NCBI GenBank assembly: GCA_029168955.1
Contig: JAPDOI010001950.1
Span: 1 to 64,000 of the forward strand
Source of the DNA: Aplectana chamaeleonis
Lineage: Eukaryota > Nematoda > Chromadorea > Rhabditida > Cosmocercidae
DNA length: 64,000 nt
Direction: 5' to 3'
Part shown: in pieces, positions 1-12,225 of the stretch
Layout: each line of letters begins with the position of its first letter
Position numbering within the stretch: position 1 is the stretch's first letter
Program-made: the position numbers and the translations under genes
The notes under the pieces: generated by a model
The model's input: only the letters and a program-made list of their open reading frames with translations
Database searches by the model: none
What the model was told of the DNA's origin: nothing

Positions 1-654
1 TCCGCTCGAAACAGAAAATAAACGAACTTGATCCAAATTTGCTCGTTCAGTCTACAATCAAAACGTTTTCACTCTACTATAAATGAGTAAACGTCGAAAA
101 ACCCATGTATGGCAAATCTCGGTCGCCAGCCCCATTTGGACACAAGAGTCATGGGATTGCTACCGTATCCCGAGATTTACAGTGGCTTTCATTTTGAAAT
201 TTTGCGCGCTGAGTTTTTGTGCCCCGAGCCGCACCGAACAGGAGTCGGAGCCGCCTGACAGTTCGGTTCGTTTCGTTCTCCCAGTCTCCGGGCCACTGCT
301 CTTGCTGTTCGGGCGAACTGGAGATGCCCGAACAACAACAGCAATGGCTCGGAAAGCAACAGCGGTGGTCCGGACAGCAACTGCAGCCGCCCCGCAGATT
401 GGGAGAGGGGGCCGAACTGTCATGCGGCTCGGGGCCGAGAATCGTCCAAGTTAATCGAAAACGACGCCAAACGGCGCTTTAGTGCGCTCAATGACCAAAC
501 TATACGAGCGGTATTATAGAACAGCCTACCTAGATATTGCGACCATTATCAGGTGTCCCCAAAATCTGGGTTCAACACTCCCTACTAGCCGCAAAAGAGA
601 TTCAAGGCGAATCTGAGCTTTTGATGAAACCACCATTACCCCAGCTAATCTACG
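1..654. other. No gene recognised
   Basis: Only short overlapping open frames are present here. One of them (219-482) is glutamine-rich in its middle but matches no family I know and has no splice or start context. I see no repeat shared with the rest of the window. Confidence 0.5.
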
Positions 655-1674
655 TTAAAGGCACAGTTCCAGATCAGGGGCAATATCTGAGATTTCCAAA
701 TAATTGAGAAGTAGATCCACCTTATACAGGACCTGCCGATTTCGAGCTCTCCATTCCTTCGAGTAAGCCAGATATAGGAGGAAGTCACCATGGAGCGCCC
801 AGGTTCGTGAGCCACTATGGCACGCCCCTTTAACGATCTTTTGAGCTCAACAGGGGCTACATGAACGATGGTTCCCGATGGATAGCCCACCCCGTTCTTC
901 CTTTCATTCTCAGCCTCTGTCCTTATTCAGATCACCTCGCATACATTGGCTGCAAATCAAGGAAATTACAAGCCTAGGAGGACTCGTCCTCCACACTTCC
1001 ACAGCTCAATTCTAGAGGGGTCTTGAAGGCAGCAGCCACGATGAAAAACGCAGTCGAAAAAACTACAAAAATCAGCTTAGATCGAAGAGAGCTAAAAAAC
1101 TAAGAGGTTACAGAGGCGAAAAACGGGATATAGTTAGAGTTTCTAGGGCCCAAAGATGCCAGCTCGCGCACAGCGCCGACCAAAAAGATCGCAGTTTCAT
1201 GCCGAGCAGTCAAAAGTCACCGACATTTAGAGCAGGAAAAAAATGCAAATTTACCTAATAAAAACAGCTGAACATGAAAAACAAGCACTTCATTCAAAGT
1301 TTTGACTAGGTGAGTCAATGTTCATCGATTGAAATTCAATTTCAAGCCTGTTGATGTTCTTGACATTAGAGATCATCGACGCCAATGATGTGGAGAAGGC
1401 TCGTCCACCATCAAAATACAAGGAAGTTCAGGCTTCAAATTTGGCCCAAAACAGCGTGCTTTTCGCGATTTTTTCTTATTGGTCCTACTACTGGAACCCA
1501 GAAAAGGGTTTAGAGAGGAAAAGGGGACTAGCATGTTTGATCGCGATTACTGCCTTTAACTCCTTTCCTAACGGGTCTTGTACGATTCCGTTCCCATCAT
1601 AGTAATCAGCGTGGGACAGCTTTCAGGATATGAAAAAAGCAAAGAAACGGTCCTGAGATTGGACTGTGCCTTCA
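655..1674 (-). mobile_element. Family A TTAA-type inverted-repeat element, interrupted
   Basis: The ends are degenerate copies of the family A terminus: TTAAAGGCA at 655 and GCCTTCA at 1674. The interior matches the other family A copies in reverse, including the stretch that gives way at about 1020 and resumes at about 1560. A family B element (1023-1559) separates the two halves. The element is non-coding; open frames inside it are incidental. Confidence 0.7.
1023..1559 (+). mobile_element. Family B TTAA-type element nested in family A
   Basis: It starts TTGAAGGCAG and ends ACTGCCTTTAA. The body matches the copies at 24841, 36988 and 50517, with shared stretches reading AAAATCAGCTTAGAT and GATGATGTGGAGA-like sequence. 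It sits at a TTAA-like position inside a family A element. The other A copies lack this block, so they represent the empty site. Confidence 0.75.
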
Positions 1675-2011
1675 AACTACTGAAAGGCGAAGGCAGCACC
1701 GCAGATTCGATCGGCGCACTCCATATAGACCCCCACGGACTTTTAGACCAAGTAAACCTCCAGAATTCGGGAGAAACCAGAAGAAAATCGCTCCCAACTG
1801 CCAAAATATTCCTCGTTGAAACCCTAGAACCACGTCTGCAAAAATGAACTCGCACTAATCGACAAATAGATGATTGCCTCGTTTTCCCAACGTTCCACAA
1901 CGCTCTTACCCTAGCCCAGAACCAAAAAAGCCCTCGTCCAGAAAACTTCTAAATTTCAACGCAACTCTGAGAACGTCAGTAACTCGTTTTAGATTATTCT
2001 ATAGCGATAAC
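1675..2011. other. No gene recognised
   Basis: AT-rich spacer between two family A copies. I see no coding, RNA or repeat signal. Confidence 0.5.
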
Positions 2012-2506
2012 TTGAAGACACTGTTCGCGATAAACTTCATCCTCGAATTTTCCATGACAAACGCTTCTCGTGGTTCTCAGAAGCAGAACAGCGTCGAAAA
2101 AACGGGACGAAAAGCTACCCAGGAGCCGCAAAACGGCTTAGAAAAGTGGCGGAACCCCGCCATTGTGGGCAAGTCCCGCTTCTTCCCGCCCCTCGACGTG
2201 AACAAAGAAACACTCGAAATCGTGAGTTGAGCGATGGTTTCCGATCAAAAGCCCCGTTCTTCCCTTCATTCTCAACTTCTCTCTTTACTCAGGTCAGCTC
2301 GCTCACATTGGCTGCAAAAGGCGGAAGTTAGAAGCCTCGGACAACTTATCCACCATTTTCCCTAGCTCAATCTTTGAGGTATCATAACTCCATTCCCAGA
2401 AGGTCTTGTACGATTCCAGAAGCATCATTAGAATCAGAATGGGACCGGTTTCAAGATAGGCAAAAAAAAACATAAAAGCGATTTTTATCGCGAACAGTGC
2501 CTTTAA
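2012..2506 (-). mobile_element. Family A TTAA-type element
   Basis: It opens TTGAAGACACTGTTCGCGAT and closes ATCGCGAACAGTGCCTTTAA, an imperfect inverted repeat. The interior is colinear in reverse with the copies at 11782, 17392 and 53332. At about 495 bp it has the full family length. It is non-coding and non-autonomous. Confidence 0.75.
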
Positions 2507-2570
2507 TCCTTATTATTGGAGAGCTCACCATAAATCACCAGAGAGCGGATTCTGATAAGGAGCGTACATT

Positions 2571-2775
2571 TTAAGGCAGGGGACTCCACCGAAACTCGGT
2601 TGCATGCAACGCAGCTGAAAGGAAGCGCTCACGCAAAAAAAAAAACATATTAAACTTTTTCACTACATATTCTGCGCAGATCGGCCCACAACGTTGTGAT
2701 ATATAAACAACTCACAGAAAGGAATCTAATTTCGGAGAAAAAACTGGCACGAAATCCCGGAGCATTGAACTTTTT
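2571..2775 (+). repeat. Family E fragment
   Basis: A run reading GCGCTCACGCAAAAA, followed by CTGCGCAG and CCCGGAGCATT, follows the left half of the family E element at 51913 with heavy divergence. There is no matching right end. Confidence 0.4.
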
Positions 2776-3017
2776 TCTTTAAGCCTATCTTGGTAAGTCG
2801 TGTGTGAACTCTTTAGGTTGAATGATTCTTTCTGCTTTTCCACTCTCGAAAACTCTAAAAATGTGAAGCTTCCCATGCACACGCTGGACGCTAGAGTGCG
2901 ATGAAATCTAAAAATGGTGACATAATTTTTCAATCGCTGGAATTTGTTGTGGCTTTTCTGTCCCTTGCGCTCGATGAGCGACAGGGAAAGCGCTGTGCAC
3001 ACCAGGGCTGCGCGTTA

Positions 3018-3115
3018 TAACGTTAACGTGCTAACGAATTAACGGGTTAACGTTTTTTTCGGAAAATTAACGATTAATGCTTAACGAAGAGGTTCTAAAA
3101 TCACGTTAATTTGGG
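3018..3115. repeat. TTAACG motif cluster
   Basis: TTAACG or close variants recur about every 8-12 bases for roughly 100 bases. The cluster is preceded by CAGGGCTGCGCG, which resembles a hAT-type terminus, but I find no partner end. The function is unknown. Confidence 0.4.
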
Positions 3116-4187
3116 TTCCTTAATTGCGGTGAAATCACGGCCTTGATTGACATGCTTCAATGGCAAATTTCAAAACTTGGGCCTTGCCCGTCGAACATTT
3201 TTGCTTGTTGCGAAATATAGCGCGGACCTCAATGTTTTCCATTTCATCGTTCATCTATTTTAGTTAATTCTTTTCAATATCGAAGAGTTCCATTTCGTGT
3301 CCCAAAAAGGAAATGTGAGATCTAACCTACCTCTCTGCGGTTAGGTAAGGTACCAAACGAGGGTTGGGAGCGGGGATTGAAGGCCGGATGAAAAAATCTG
3401 CTGGACTGCACTTCAGACTAAACCGAGAAACGGAATAAAATCTGCGTCAAGTGAGCACATATACAGAACCAATCCAAAATGCGGCGAATGCCGTAGATTG
3501 TGGAGCTTTTGAGCAAGGTCCCAAGGATATCACTCTACGTATGCCAGACAGTGTAGCAGACCACATGCCAAGACGTTCCAGATACCCCGTCTGGAGCCAG
3601 TGCACCCTCCCCATGCGCTCATCACTGTTTACACGGCGCACTCTGCACATGAAGTTTTCTAACTTGAAGTTTTTAACGGGAGATCCCCTGGAAAAAATTC
3701 AGAACTCCTTGAATTCACTCCGTCATTTTTCTTGACTTTTTGATGGTTGCTCAAATAAATTTGCAGAATCGCATCTAGAAGATTTTCCTGAATTCGTTTC
3801 TAGGTGCGCAGGGGTCCAGTCAAGAAATTCAACTCTATCTAGCTGTAATGGTAACACCTGTCAACCTTTCTTAAACTTAAAAAATTTACAACAATAATTC
3901 AGGAAAACGACTTCCTAACAGGGTACGGCACGAGATGCGGACAGGGCTAAATTTACTCAAACCCCCCCCCCCTCAAAGAAGCGTTATTTCATCTGTTTTT
4001 TGTTGTAAATTTTTGAGAAGAGGAACAACTTATTCAAAAAGATATCGAATTCAAAGAAGAAGAGCCATTGAAAAAACGTCAAGGTTTGAATTCAAAATCT
4101 CTTCAGAGAAATTTACAATGAAATGAAAACTTTAAGGATGGCGACTAATTCAGTCGAGCGTAGATTAATCAGTATACGGGTAAACTA
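3116..4187. other. No gene recognised
   Basis: Apart from an 11-base C run at 3962-3972 I see nothing I can assign. The open frames are short and overlap on both strands. Confidence 0.5.
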
Positions 4188-4463
4188 CTGTGCTTCTCTG
4201 GGCCAAATTCCGGTCCGCAATTGCGTCTCAACACGCTTTGCGGCCGCACGCTACCGAGTCGGAAGAGCCAGCGCCACAGCCGCCGATCTTTTCACTCTAG
4301 ATGAGTTTTGAAAACTGGAGACTCTTAAAAATTGAAGAAAACTGCACCAAAAAGTCACATCGATTCGGCTCCGGCGCTGGAAACTCGACTGACTCGAGGG
4401 CGTGCGGCCGCAAAGCGTGTCGAGACGCGATTGCGGACCGGAATTTGACCCAGAGAAGCACAG
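4188..4463. mobile_element. TA-flanked MITE (CTGTGCTTCTCTGGG ends)
   Basis: Terminal inverted repeats of about 65 bp start CTGTGCTTCTCTGGG at the left, and the right end reads CCCAGAGAAGCACAG. The dinucleotide TA flanks both sides. A shorter relative lies at 31585. TA duplication is typical of Tc1/mariner-type MITEs (family knowledge). There is no coding capacity. Confidence 0.75.
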
Positions 4464-4559
4464 TATAACATTTTAAGATGGACGTTGAAAGGCGGTACAC
4501 TGTATGGGCTCACGCTGCTGCAAATGGTCCCACCGGAAGACCATATTTTACAAGACGCG

Positions 4560-6085
4560 GGTCAGGAGAGTACGATATTCCAGTTAAGCGTGGTCGATTT
4601 TCCTTTTATACAAACTTTAGCAGCATCATAAGAAAGCCGAAGATAGCTTCACTGTTTGGGCTTGCACTTTTCTCGGATGTGACCCCGCCGAAAGTTGACA
4701 TTTTTGAAAACCTGAAGCTACGAGACTAGGATATTTGAGTTCAGCGTGGTCGATTTATTTTCAGGACAAACTTTCACCGTTGCAGAGTAATACCAAAGCA
4801 TGCTACATGAATAGCTGAAGAAGATGAAAAACGTCAAAGTCCACGAATCTAAACTAGGGTTTTAAAACGAATCTGAGTAAATATAAGAAACTAGGTTTGT
4901 AAACCTACAGAATGAGACCTTAACCGACCTCAGAGGATGTCTTGCAACAAAATTTACTAGGTGTGGACTCTTGATGTTTTGAGCCTAAAAGTTCACACCT
5001 AAACCAACAAGCTAGGTGTGGACTTTTAGGCTCAAAACATCAGGGGTGGTAGTAAATGGGGTGTTAACCGCGGATAAACCCTCCAAGCCGCCAACATACC
5101 GCGACATAAATGCAGTAGAGCCGCCAAATAAACGCGAACAAACCGCCACCTCCTGGCCGGCAACGAACCGCGAAATAGGTTCCACGGTTTGCTGCCAGTT
5201 TAACGAAAGCTGCCCACTGCTTAGACATACATTATGCGTGACCTTCGTCCGCATAAGTGTTTTCTACACTTGGACACGAACGACGTTTACGCCACCCCAG
5301 AAGTCCACCCCTAGTAAATTTGGTTGTAAGGCATCCTCCGGGGGCGGTTTACATATCATTCTGGAGGGCTAAAAACCTAGTTCACTGAGTCTGCTCAAAC
5401 TCCAGGTATATCATTGAAAACTAAATTTACAGCGGTTTTAAAACCCTAGTTTAGGTTCGTGTACTGGACGTTTTTTTAACGATCATCTTCCGCTATCTAT
5501 ATAGCGGTATTCGGCGTTGGTCTGAGACGGTGAAAGTCCGTCCACGGGAAAAAAACAACCACGCCGGAATCGAATATCCGACTCTCGTGTCTCCTAGTTT
5601 TCAAAAATGTTCACTTCAGGCGGGTCCACCCCTGAAAAAGGTGTGATGCCGGATACCGCAGCGATGTTTAGCTCCTCCCTTAGACGGTGAAAGTGAGTAC
5701 GTAGAGTAAGACGACCACACTGGAGTCAAATATCCTACTCTCGTGACTCCTAGTTCTCAAAATTAAAGATTTCTTGCGGGACATCACCTGAGAAAGATGA
5801 GAGCCCTACAGCGCAGCCTTTTCAGCGTCTTAGACGGTGAAAGTTTGAATAAAAAGTAAATCGCTTAGACTTGACTCAAATATCGTATTCTCCCGACTCT
5901 TACTTTGCAAAAATGTGGACTTCCAGCGGGACCACGCCTGCAACAGGTGTAGGACAAACAGTGTAGTACCCTTCAGCGTCCACTTTGGATAGTGAAAAAA
6001 TTTATACAGGGTAAATCGCCCACTCTCCACTCGATTATCTTTCTCTCGTGACCCTTCCTTACTTTGCAAAAAATGTGAGATCTAA
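4560..6085. mobile_element. Foldback element with tandem-repeat arms
   Basis: The centre (4931-5345) is a pair of inverted arms. These continue outward into 4824-4930 and 5346-5475, and then into subterminal repeats. On the right the unit begins GGTGAAAG at 5528, 5685 and 5835 and in decayed form at 5990, a period of about 150-157 bp. On the left two units lie in inverted orientation (4560-4790). Inverted arms built of direct repeats resemble Drosophila FB elements by analogy only. No transposase is visible. Confidence 0.6.
5528..6085 (-). repeat. Tandem array of about 154-bp units, 3.6 copies
   Basis: Successive units share GGTGAAAG, a stretch like GACTCTCGTG-CTCCTAG, then a GCGGG-CACCCCTG-like block. 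Unit lengths are 157, 150 and 155 bp. It forms the right arm of the foldback. Confidence 0.65.
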
Positions 6086-6570
6086 GGTTTGAAAAAATTC
6101 AGCTCCTAGCGGGATCGTACCCGCGTCGTGCATATCGTGTCTGAGTGGGTATCCGAAAATAAAATTCGCAAAGTAACCAGGGAGGATGAAGCTTTTTCCA
6201 ACTAGCAAATGTTGGTACCATGTCTGGCCTGGCTAAAATTCAAGAAACTTTTTTTGCCTCCTCTACCGCCCCATACCATAGCTTCCAATCTGAACTCATT
6301 TAAAATACAATACCCAACCATCCCGAATACATGCCCAAAACATAAGTGCCTTATAATCAACCCTAGAAGAACCTTTCCTATGGTTACAACCTTTACGATA
6401 CGATAACTTAATTACAAAATGATTTTATGTTACTTGAACACTAGTACCGAATTCTTCGTAAATAATCATTTTAAACAGTGCATACCCTCAATCAGAATGG
6501 TTCGCTTGGTCTCTCGGGGCAGCTCACCCCCCCCCGCCCCCGGTGTGGATATCCACACTCCGCGCCGTGC
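6086..6570. other. No gene recognised
   Basis: Contains a CCCCCCCCGCCCCC run near 6528-6542. No gene or shared repeat can be assigned. Confidence 0.45.
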
Positions 6571-8733
6571 CCTGCTTCCTATGACTAAACGGATTTTAGC
6601 AGCCGGGATTCTGTGTTACCGCAACAGCATTCGCCGTGGAGCGCGTTATCGTATCATCGAGCGGCGACGTCACGCCTAAGTGGTATTTGAGGCTGAGGTC
6701 AGCCACGGGGAGTGTTTTCGTTCTAAAACTGAGTGTATTTATAATGCACATTGCATGCTTAGGTGTTTATAACGCATTTCAGTGTTTTTCTTGCTTGTCT
6801 CTCTTCACTTAAAAGTCTGTGTTCTTTTAGAATTTTTGGAAGATGGATTATATTCTGTATGTAAGATCGGTTCGTTGCAATATAGCGAAAATTGACAGAT
6901 TTTTCAAATGATCTCCCAATAAAAAAAAGTGATCCCAATGCGTACCAGTTTAAAGAGGTTCTTGAAAAACAGAACCCGCCCCGGAATGGTCCTCCAGTCG
7001 CGTGCCTGATAGGTAGTAGCACGTTAAGGCAGTAAAATAAGCCTGCTGTAATGGTGAAGTCTACAAAGCCCAACAAGTGAGAAACTTTGCCACTCCTGAC
7101 TTAAGCCGCTTTTGAACAATTGTTGCACCGAGTGGGAAGTTGCTTGTTAATTTTTAGTTGTTTTTTTTTCTTTAGCTGCCGATAGTTTAATCGATGCATT
7201 GCTAATTCAGTACTCAATGCAGTTATTGGCAATAAACATGAATGAATAATGAGAAGTTAGGCTCATCTCCTGGTATGAGAACGAATACAGATACTCGCCC
7301 CGTGTTGTCGACTTGCTCGCTTAAGGCGCTATTCATACTACTCAACGCCAGCGCGGTACGCGCGTGCCGCGCTGGCGTGGCGTTTGTGTATGAATGGCTT
7401 GACGCCCCGCCCGCGCGTCACGCTTCGCCATGGCGTCGCCGCTGCAGTATTCATACTGCCACCCGGATCGCCTTGGCGTTTTCATCCACTGATATTATTT
7501 ATCGATCGTCTCATTCATTCCAGCTTCACCGCTCCGCCATGGCATCGCCGCTGGAGTATTCATAGTCTCCGCAAGCGCGGCACGCGCGTCACGCGCGTAG
7601 AGAGTATTCATACACAAACGCCACGCCAGCGTGGCACGCGCGTGCCGCACTGGCGTTGAGTAGTATGAAAAGCGCCTAAATCGCCAGCGAGGCTTAAATA
7701 AAGGGTTTGACGCGCTCACCGTTTGAGCTCTCACTAAATTTAAATATTCTGATCTAGAAGAGTTTTCTTTTGTGTATGACTATTATCTGAAGTTATGCTG
7801 TCGATTGCTTTCCGACTATGTCTGTTTCTCACGATATCTATGAGCTATATCTCGGTACACCTTAATAAACACATCGATATGACTGATTTTTTTCTTTCGT
7901 GTGAACGCAGTTACTTTCAACATGTCAATGCTGTAATATTTTTTCCGCTCGTCACTACTTTCCATCCTTCTTGACAGAAAGAGAACTGCATCATGTCAGA
8001 AAAATCGTACATACGTTCACAACGATTAACACATTCACGAACGCATAGGCATCTCATCACAAGAAAGTGCTTTTCTAATATCGAGTTCTCACCACAATAG
8101 GGAATGCCTAAGCATATGTACGCTTGATTGGAATGTTCACCTTCCCACATTCGCCTACAAGTTTCGTCGTCCGTGTGCAGCTGCGCTTTAACACCTTATC
8201 TGGACCTTTTTTAAATAAAATTAGTCTGCAATAGAAACATGACTGCGAAATTTTTCCGGCAAGACTGATTGATTTCTAGTGTTCCACGCACTCGGATTTT
8301 TTGGAAGGTAATCATCGTTTGAATTTTCGTGGTAAATAGTCCGGGATCGTGCCTACCATCACTGCTGAGCAATATCAACTTTTTGTCTGAACGTCCACAC
8401 CTATCTTTATCTTGGGTCCAACAATCAGTAGCTGACGAGATGGACTTTCAGAAAATAAGAAACATGTGGGCCGGTAAGGAATCCAAGAGAACACAGACTT
8501 TTCAGTGAGAGGTGCCCAAGAAAAACACTGAAATGCGTTATAAATACCTAAGCATACAACATGATAATTACGCTCAGTTCTAAAACAAAACCACTCCGCG
8601 TGGCTGATCTCAGCCTCAAATACCACTTAGGTGTCACACTGGCGCTCGATGATACGATAACGCGCTCCACCGCGAATGCGGTTATGGTAACACAGAATCC
8701 CGGCTGCTAAAATCCGTTTTGTCTTCCTATGAT
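6571..8733. repeat. Inverted repeat, about 255-bp arms, 1.65-kb spacer
   Basis: The left arm (6571-6831) and right arm (8484-8733) are reverse complements across stretches such as CAGCCGGGATTCTGTGTTA and CACTTAGGTG-type sequence. The spacer contains a separate GC-rich MITE. It may be a large non-autonomous DNA element whose termini I could not fix. Confidence 0.65.
7325..7676. mobile_element. TWA-type GC-rich MITE, TAA duplication
   Basis: Terminal inverted repeats of about 72 bp start GGCGCTATTCATACTACTC. TAA flanks both ends (7322-7324 and 7677-7679). The arms contain CGCGCGTGCCGCGCTGGCGT-like palindromes. Inside, a block of about 30 bp (CGCCATGGCGTCGCCGCTG) recurs at 7534 with few changes. 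A 3-bp TWA duplication with GG-starting ends fits PIF/Harbinger MITEs (inference). Confidence 0.75.
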
Positions 8734-9011
8734 GACCCCAACAACTAATTTTCAATTCTTTAGCGTCTTTCTGTAATCACGTGTGATAGCAACCCCTTGA
8801 AACTCTCCCCGACACCCACAAAACGCTTTGTAGTCGTAGTATACTTCTCGGGAGAGTTTGAAAAAGATCTGCAAAACTCCTCGAGTCTAAGTGGATAACC
8901 AGAGAAGACAAGTCGGGGCAGGACAGGAAAATGTATATCAGGGTAGCCAAATCCGAATGAATCTTCAACAAAACTCATAGATAAGAGTTTAGCTGTAGGG
9001 AAAGAGAATAC

Positions 9012-9150
9012 CTCGCCAAATGCCCCTCTTCCAATGACTTTCAGACTGTCGAATGCCGTCACTTCCAATCGAGTTCTTTTGAGCCGTAGAAAATCTGTTT
9101 CCTTCGAGCGTTGCACCCTTCGACGCTCCTCTTTTCGTCTTCACTTATGT
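9012..9150 (-). pseudogene. NDR-type Ser/Thr kinase exon with one frame break
   Basis: The exon encodes the start of an NDR/LATS-group kinase domain. It shows KETDFLRLKRTRL, the segment just before the kinase domain, then a lobe starting with a glycine-loop motif, VIGRGAFGE. The exon ends phase 0 exactly after the GE codons at a GT donor (9011-9010). It is preceded by a TTTTGTTGCAG acceptor at 9151. The 5' part reads DISEDEKR in another frame. Joining it to the downstream frame needs one extra base near 9126-9131, and then the spacing equals that of human STK38. Family role: NDR kinases control cell morphology and neurite growth. Neighbouring exons are not visible, so this is either a gene with large repeat-filled introns, a pseudogene, or a gene with a base-calling error. 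Confidence 0.65.
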
Positions 9151-9304
9151 CTGCAACAAAATCCTGACAATTTCGAACAGATTGGGGACTCCTCCGGCTC
9201 CTTACGACCCATTAATTCGAAAACGATGAAGAGAACGAACAGGAACGAAAGAGAGAACGAAGAGAACGTGAGAAACAGAAATGAACGAAATTGGACGCCG
9301 CTTG

Positions 9305-10620
9305 GATCGTGTCTAAAAATCATCCATCCCATGCGGGCGGTCGCGGCGCGTCGTGGCATTGCAGCGCGCTTTCTCGTCGCTGCAGTGCTTTCTCTTGCCT
9401 TTTCTCAATCTATTGTTGGACAAGAGCTTAAAACACACGATACTTGTTCCTTTATATAAGAAACTGTAAACGACTGGATGAATTGGTGAACTTGAGGAAT
9501 AAGAGCAGTGAGAATTTCGAGAATCTGTCTTCCGGTCAGCGATACCTCTCACCTTGCCATGCGAATTCCATCGGCGATTAGTCAGCTTACCTAGATTATT
9601 ACGATGTACCATAGCTTAGTGTGACTATCTTTACGCTCTTTGGTTGAGTGCGAAAGGAAAGCGGAATACGATGGTTCTGATAGGCATTCATGGCCTCCTC
9701 GATTGTGATGTATACTTACAAGCTTGCTGAATCACAATATTCACGCAAAGAATTTAGCTTTCTCCCAAAGAATTCGGATTTAGTGTGCAAAAGGCTATAG
9801 TATAGTGCCCAGTTGGTTTCATAACAATACTGGTATAATATATAATACTGTACTGTAGACGTGATGTTATACTTAAACACACGGTCCAGCGTACAGCGTG
9901 TCGGTACAACACAATGCTATTTTTCCAATGGTACGAAAAGCATTGACTCGGATACTAAATATATCCAGCAGGCCGTTGTCCTACATATTCGTCCGAACAG
10001 CTATGTTCCTACCTTGGTAACCAAAGTTCTCGAGAAAAGGACAGAAGAATTTCACGTCCTACCATCAGCGAATTTTCTTGCCCATTTGGAAAGCCGAAGC
10101 TTTGAAGAAAAAGTTTCAACTTTTGTAATTTTTCCCTTTGTTTTTGTAGTTGTTGCATTTACCACTACTCCCCTGACTGAAAAACTCAAGAGATTGAACT
10201 TATTCTCTACATTCAAGGCCATACCCGACATTTTCAATTTCGCTTACACTTTTTCACGTCCTCAAATCATGAGTTTTTTGGGGATTTTAGATCCCCGCCA
10301 TTGTCCTGCGGGACTGCAACCGCTTGAGCCGGCTTGGAAGTTCGAAGGTTGCCTTCATTTTCAGAAAAAAATCTTGGTTGCAGTTGCTATTATTTTCTCG
10401 AAAGCCAGATGTCTTCATACCAATTGCATGCAACGATCCTGTTTCTGTGCCAGTTCAGTGGTGTTTGTAAGCGTACTCGCTTATAGAAAATATGCACTAT
10501 ACTGTGAGTAGTTGAGGCAATATCGAATACAGGCGAGAAAATACTTTGCAGTGAAGAGAAAGCGTGCTGCAATGCGACGCCGCGACGCGACTGCCCGCAC
10601 GGGATGGATGATTTTTAAGC
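9305..10620. repeat. Inverted pair of about 120-bp repeats
   Basis: 9305-9430 and 10505-10620 are reverse complements with divergence, sharing AAAATCATCCATCCC and a GC-rich CGGTCGCGGCG-type core. The spacer holds an unrecognised open frame. Confidence 0.55.
9861..10511 (+). other. 216-codon open frame, no recognised family
   Basis: This is the longest open frame in the window outside the RTE. The predicted product has one hydrophobic stretch (about residues 88-102) and no domain I know. A GC-rich stretch inside it (10290-10340) looks repeat-like, and there is no splice or promoter context. I consider chance openness more likely than a gene. Confidence 0.15.
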
Positions 10621-11781
10621 AATATCCGCCGCTTGGGTGACGCCGCGCTACCGGAATCATTCGCGTAAAATAAAAGGCTTCTGCCGCGACTGCAGACCAC
10701 GTCACCTATCAGACGTCAGCTATAATATTAATTCAAAAAAGCCATGACTAGCATATCTTCGTTTGAATAAGACCCAAATCAACTTTTCCTAAGAAGAATC
10801 ACTCCTAAATTGATAGTAGAGTCTATTATATCTATCTCTATCACTACTAAACACCTATAAGGCCGTACTGTCAAGATTCTCTGAAGATTTTTCACCCTAT
10901 TTTAAAGATTTAATTAAAGATTTTGTATTATTTTGAACAAGACGACACACTAGAGAAGTATATTAAGGACTATCCATCACACTAGAGCTGTGGAATGATT
11001 TAGACTTTTCCAAACGCACTAGACTAGTTTGTGTGACCAAGCGAGCTGTCTGTCGAACCGAAAAAAGTGGCTTATTTTATTATATACTAGTGGGTTGCCT
11101 ATTCTGAAAAAAAAAATACCGGAAATTTTAAACAAAAAAGTTGCTAAGCAAAAAAACCAAGTCGCCTATTTAGTATCGTTTCACCTAGGGATATCATTCC
11201 TCACCTCGGTAAAGCTGATTAACAAGAGTTGAACTCTATCTCCCAAGTATAAACTCCTCCAGAAAGAACACAAAACACCAACTTTTGCGAATTTGAAGTT
11301 CACGCAAGACTTCCCTCGTAGAATTGATTTGCCCTCCCCCCTGAAGATCAAATAGAGATGCGGAAAATTAGAATATCTGATTTTATTTGATTTATTGCAC
11401 GGTATAACCGTGTGAAAGACAAACAACACATTGAAACACCTAAACGGCAAGTTTAAGAGACTAAGGATAAAGGACAATCATTAAGAAAATAGAGAACAAT
11501 TATAAAGCAAAAAATATGAGGGAAATTATGAAAAAACGCGAGCCATCAAAGAGTGTTGATAATAATTATGACGTGGCTCGGTGAATGTGACGTGCAATGA
11601 CGAGTAGAAACAGATCGATTGCGGTGAAGTATGCGGGGGCGATCAGGAGTTCGAACGGACGGCTGAGAGTTTAAACGGAAGTTGTCGGGACCTACGCCGA
11701 CGTCGAGCGTTTCGCCCCTCGAGCGTTCGAACGCTGTTCCGATTGCTATTAGGCTGGGGTCGGACCCGTTGAGTGCCTGAG

Positions 11782-12225
11782 TTGAAAGCAGTCCCATGCT
11801 GATTCAAACGATTTCTCTGGAATCGTACAAGACCCTCTTGGAGCGGAGTTATGGCCCTTCGAAAATTGAGCTATGGAAGCATGGCGGCTGAGTTTTCCGA
11901 GGCTTGTAACTTCCGTGTTTTGCAGCCGATGTATGCTAGCTGACCTGAGTAAAGAGAGAAGTCGAGAATGAAGGAAAGAACGGGGCCAATAATCGGAAAC
12001 CATCGCTCATCTAACGATCTCGAGTTTTCATCTGTTCACGTCGAAGGGCGGGCCCTGCTCTTTTGGGGTTTGCCTTGCGCTCAAAATGGCAACTTCGGGC
12101 TTTTTTGGAGCTCTTCCTGGCTCGTTTTCATGCGTTCTTTCGACGTAAACGTAAGAGTGTGCCCCTTCACTACCCGTTCCGAGTGGGAACTGAGAGACAT
12201 TTTTTATCGTGAACACTGCCTTTAA
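11782..12225 (+). mobile_element. Family A TTAA-type element, internally deleted
   Basis: The left end reads TTGAAAGCAG and jumps directly to the CCCATGCTGATTC block, so about 50 bp of the family consensus is missing. The right end ATCGTGAACACTGCCTTTAA is intact. It lies at the loop edge of the giant inverted repeat. Confidence 0.7.

Noticed and set aside
3002..3020. Left end of a second hAT element (CAGGGCTGCGCG)
   Set aside because: No inverted partner and no 8-bp duplication found.
9861..10511. 216-codon frame as a gene
   Set aside because: No domain, no splice context, and part looks repeat-derived. Kept only as a low-confidence note.
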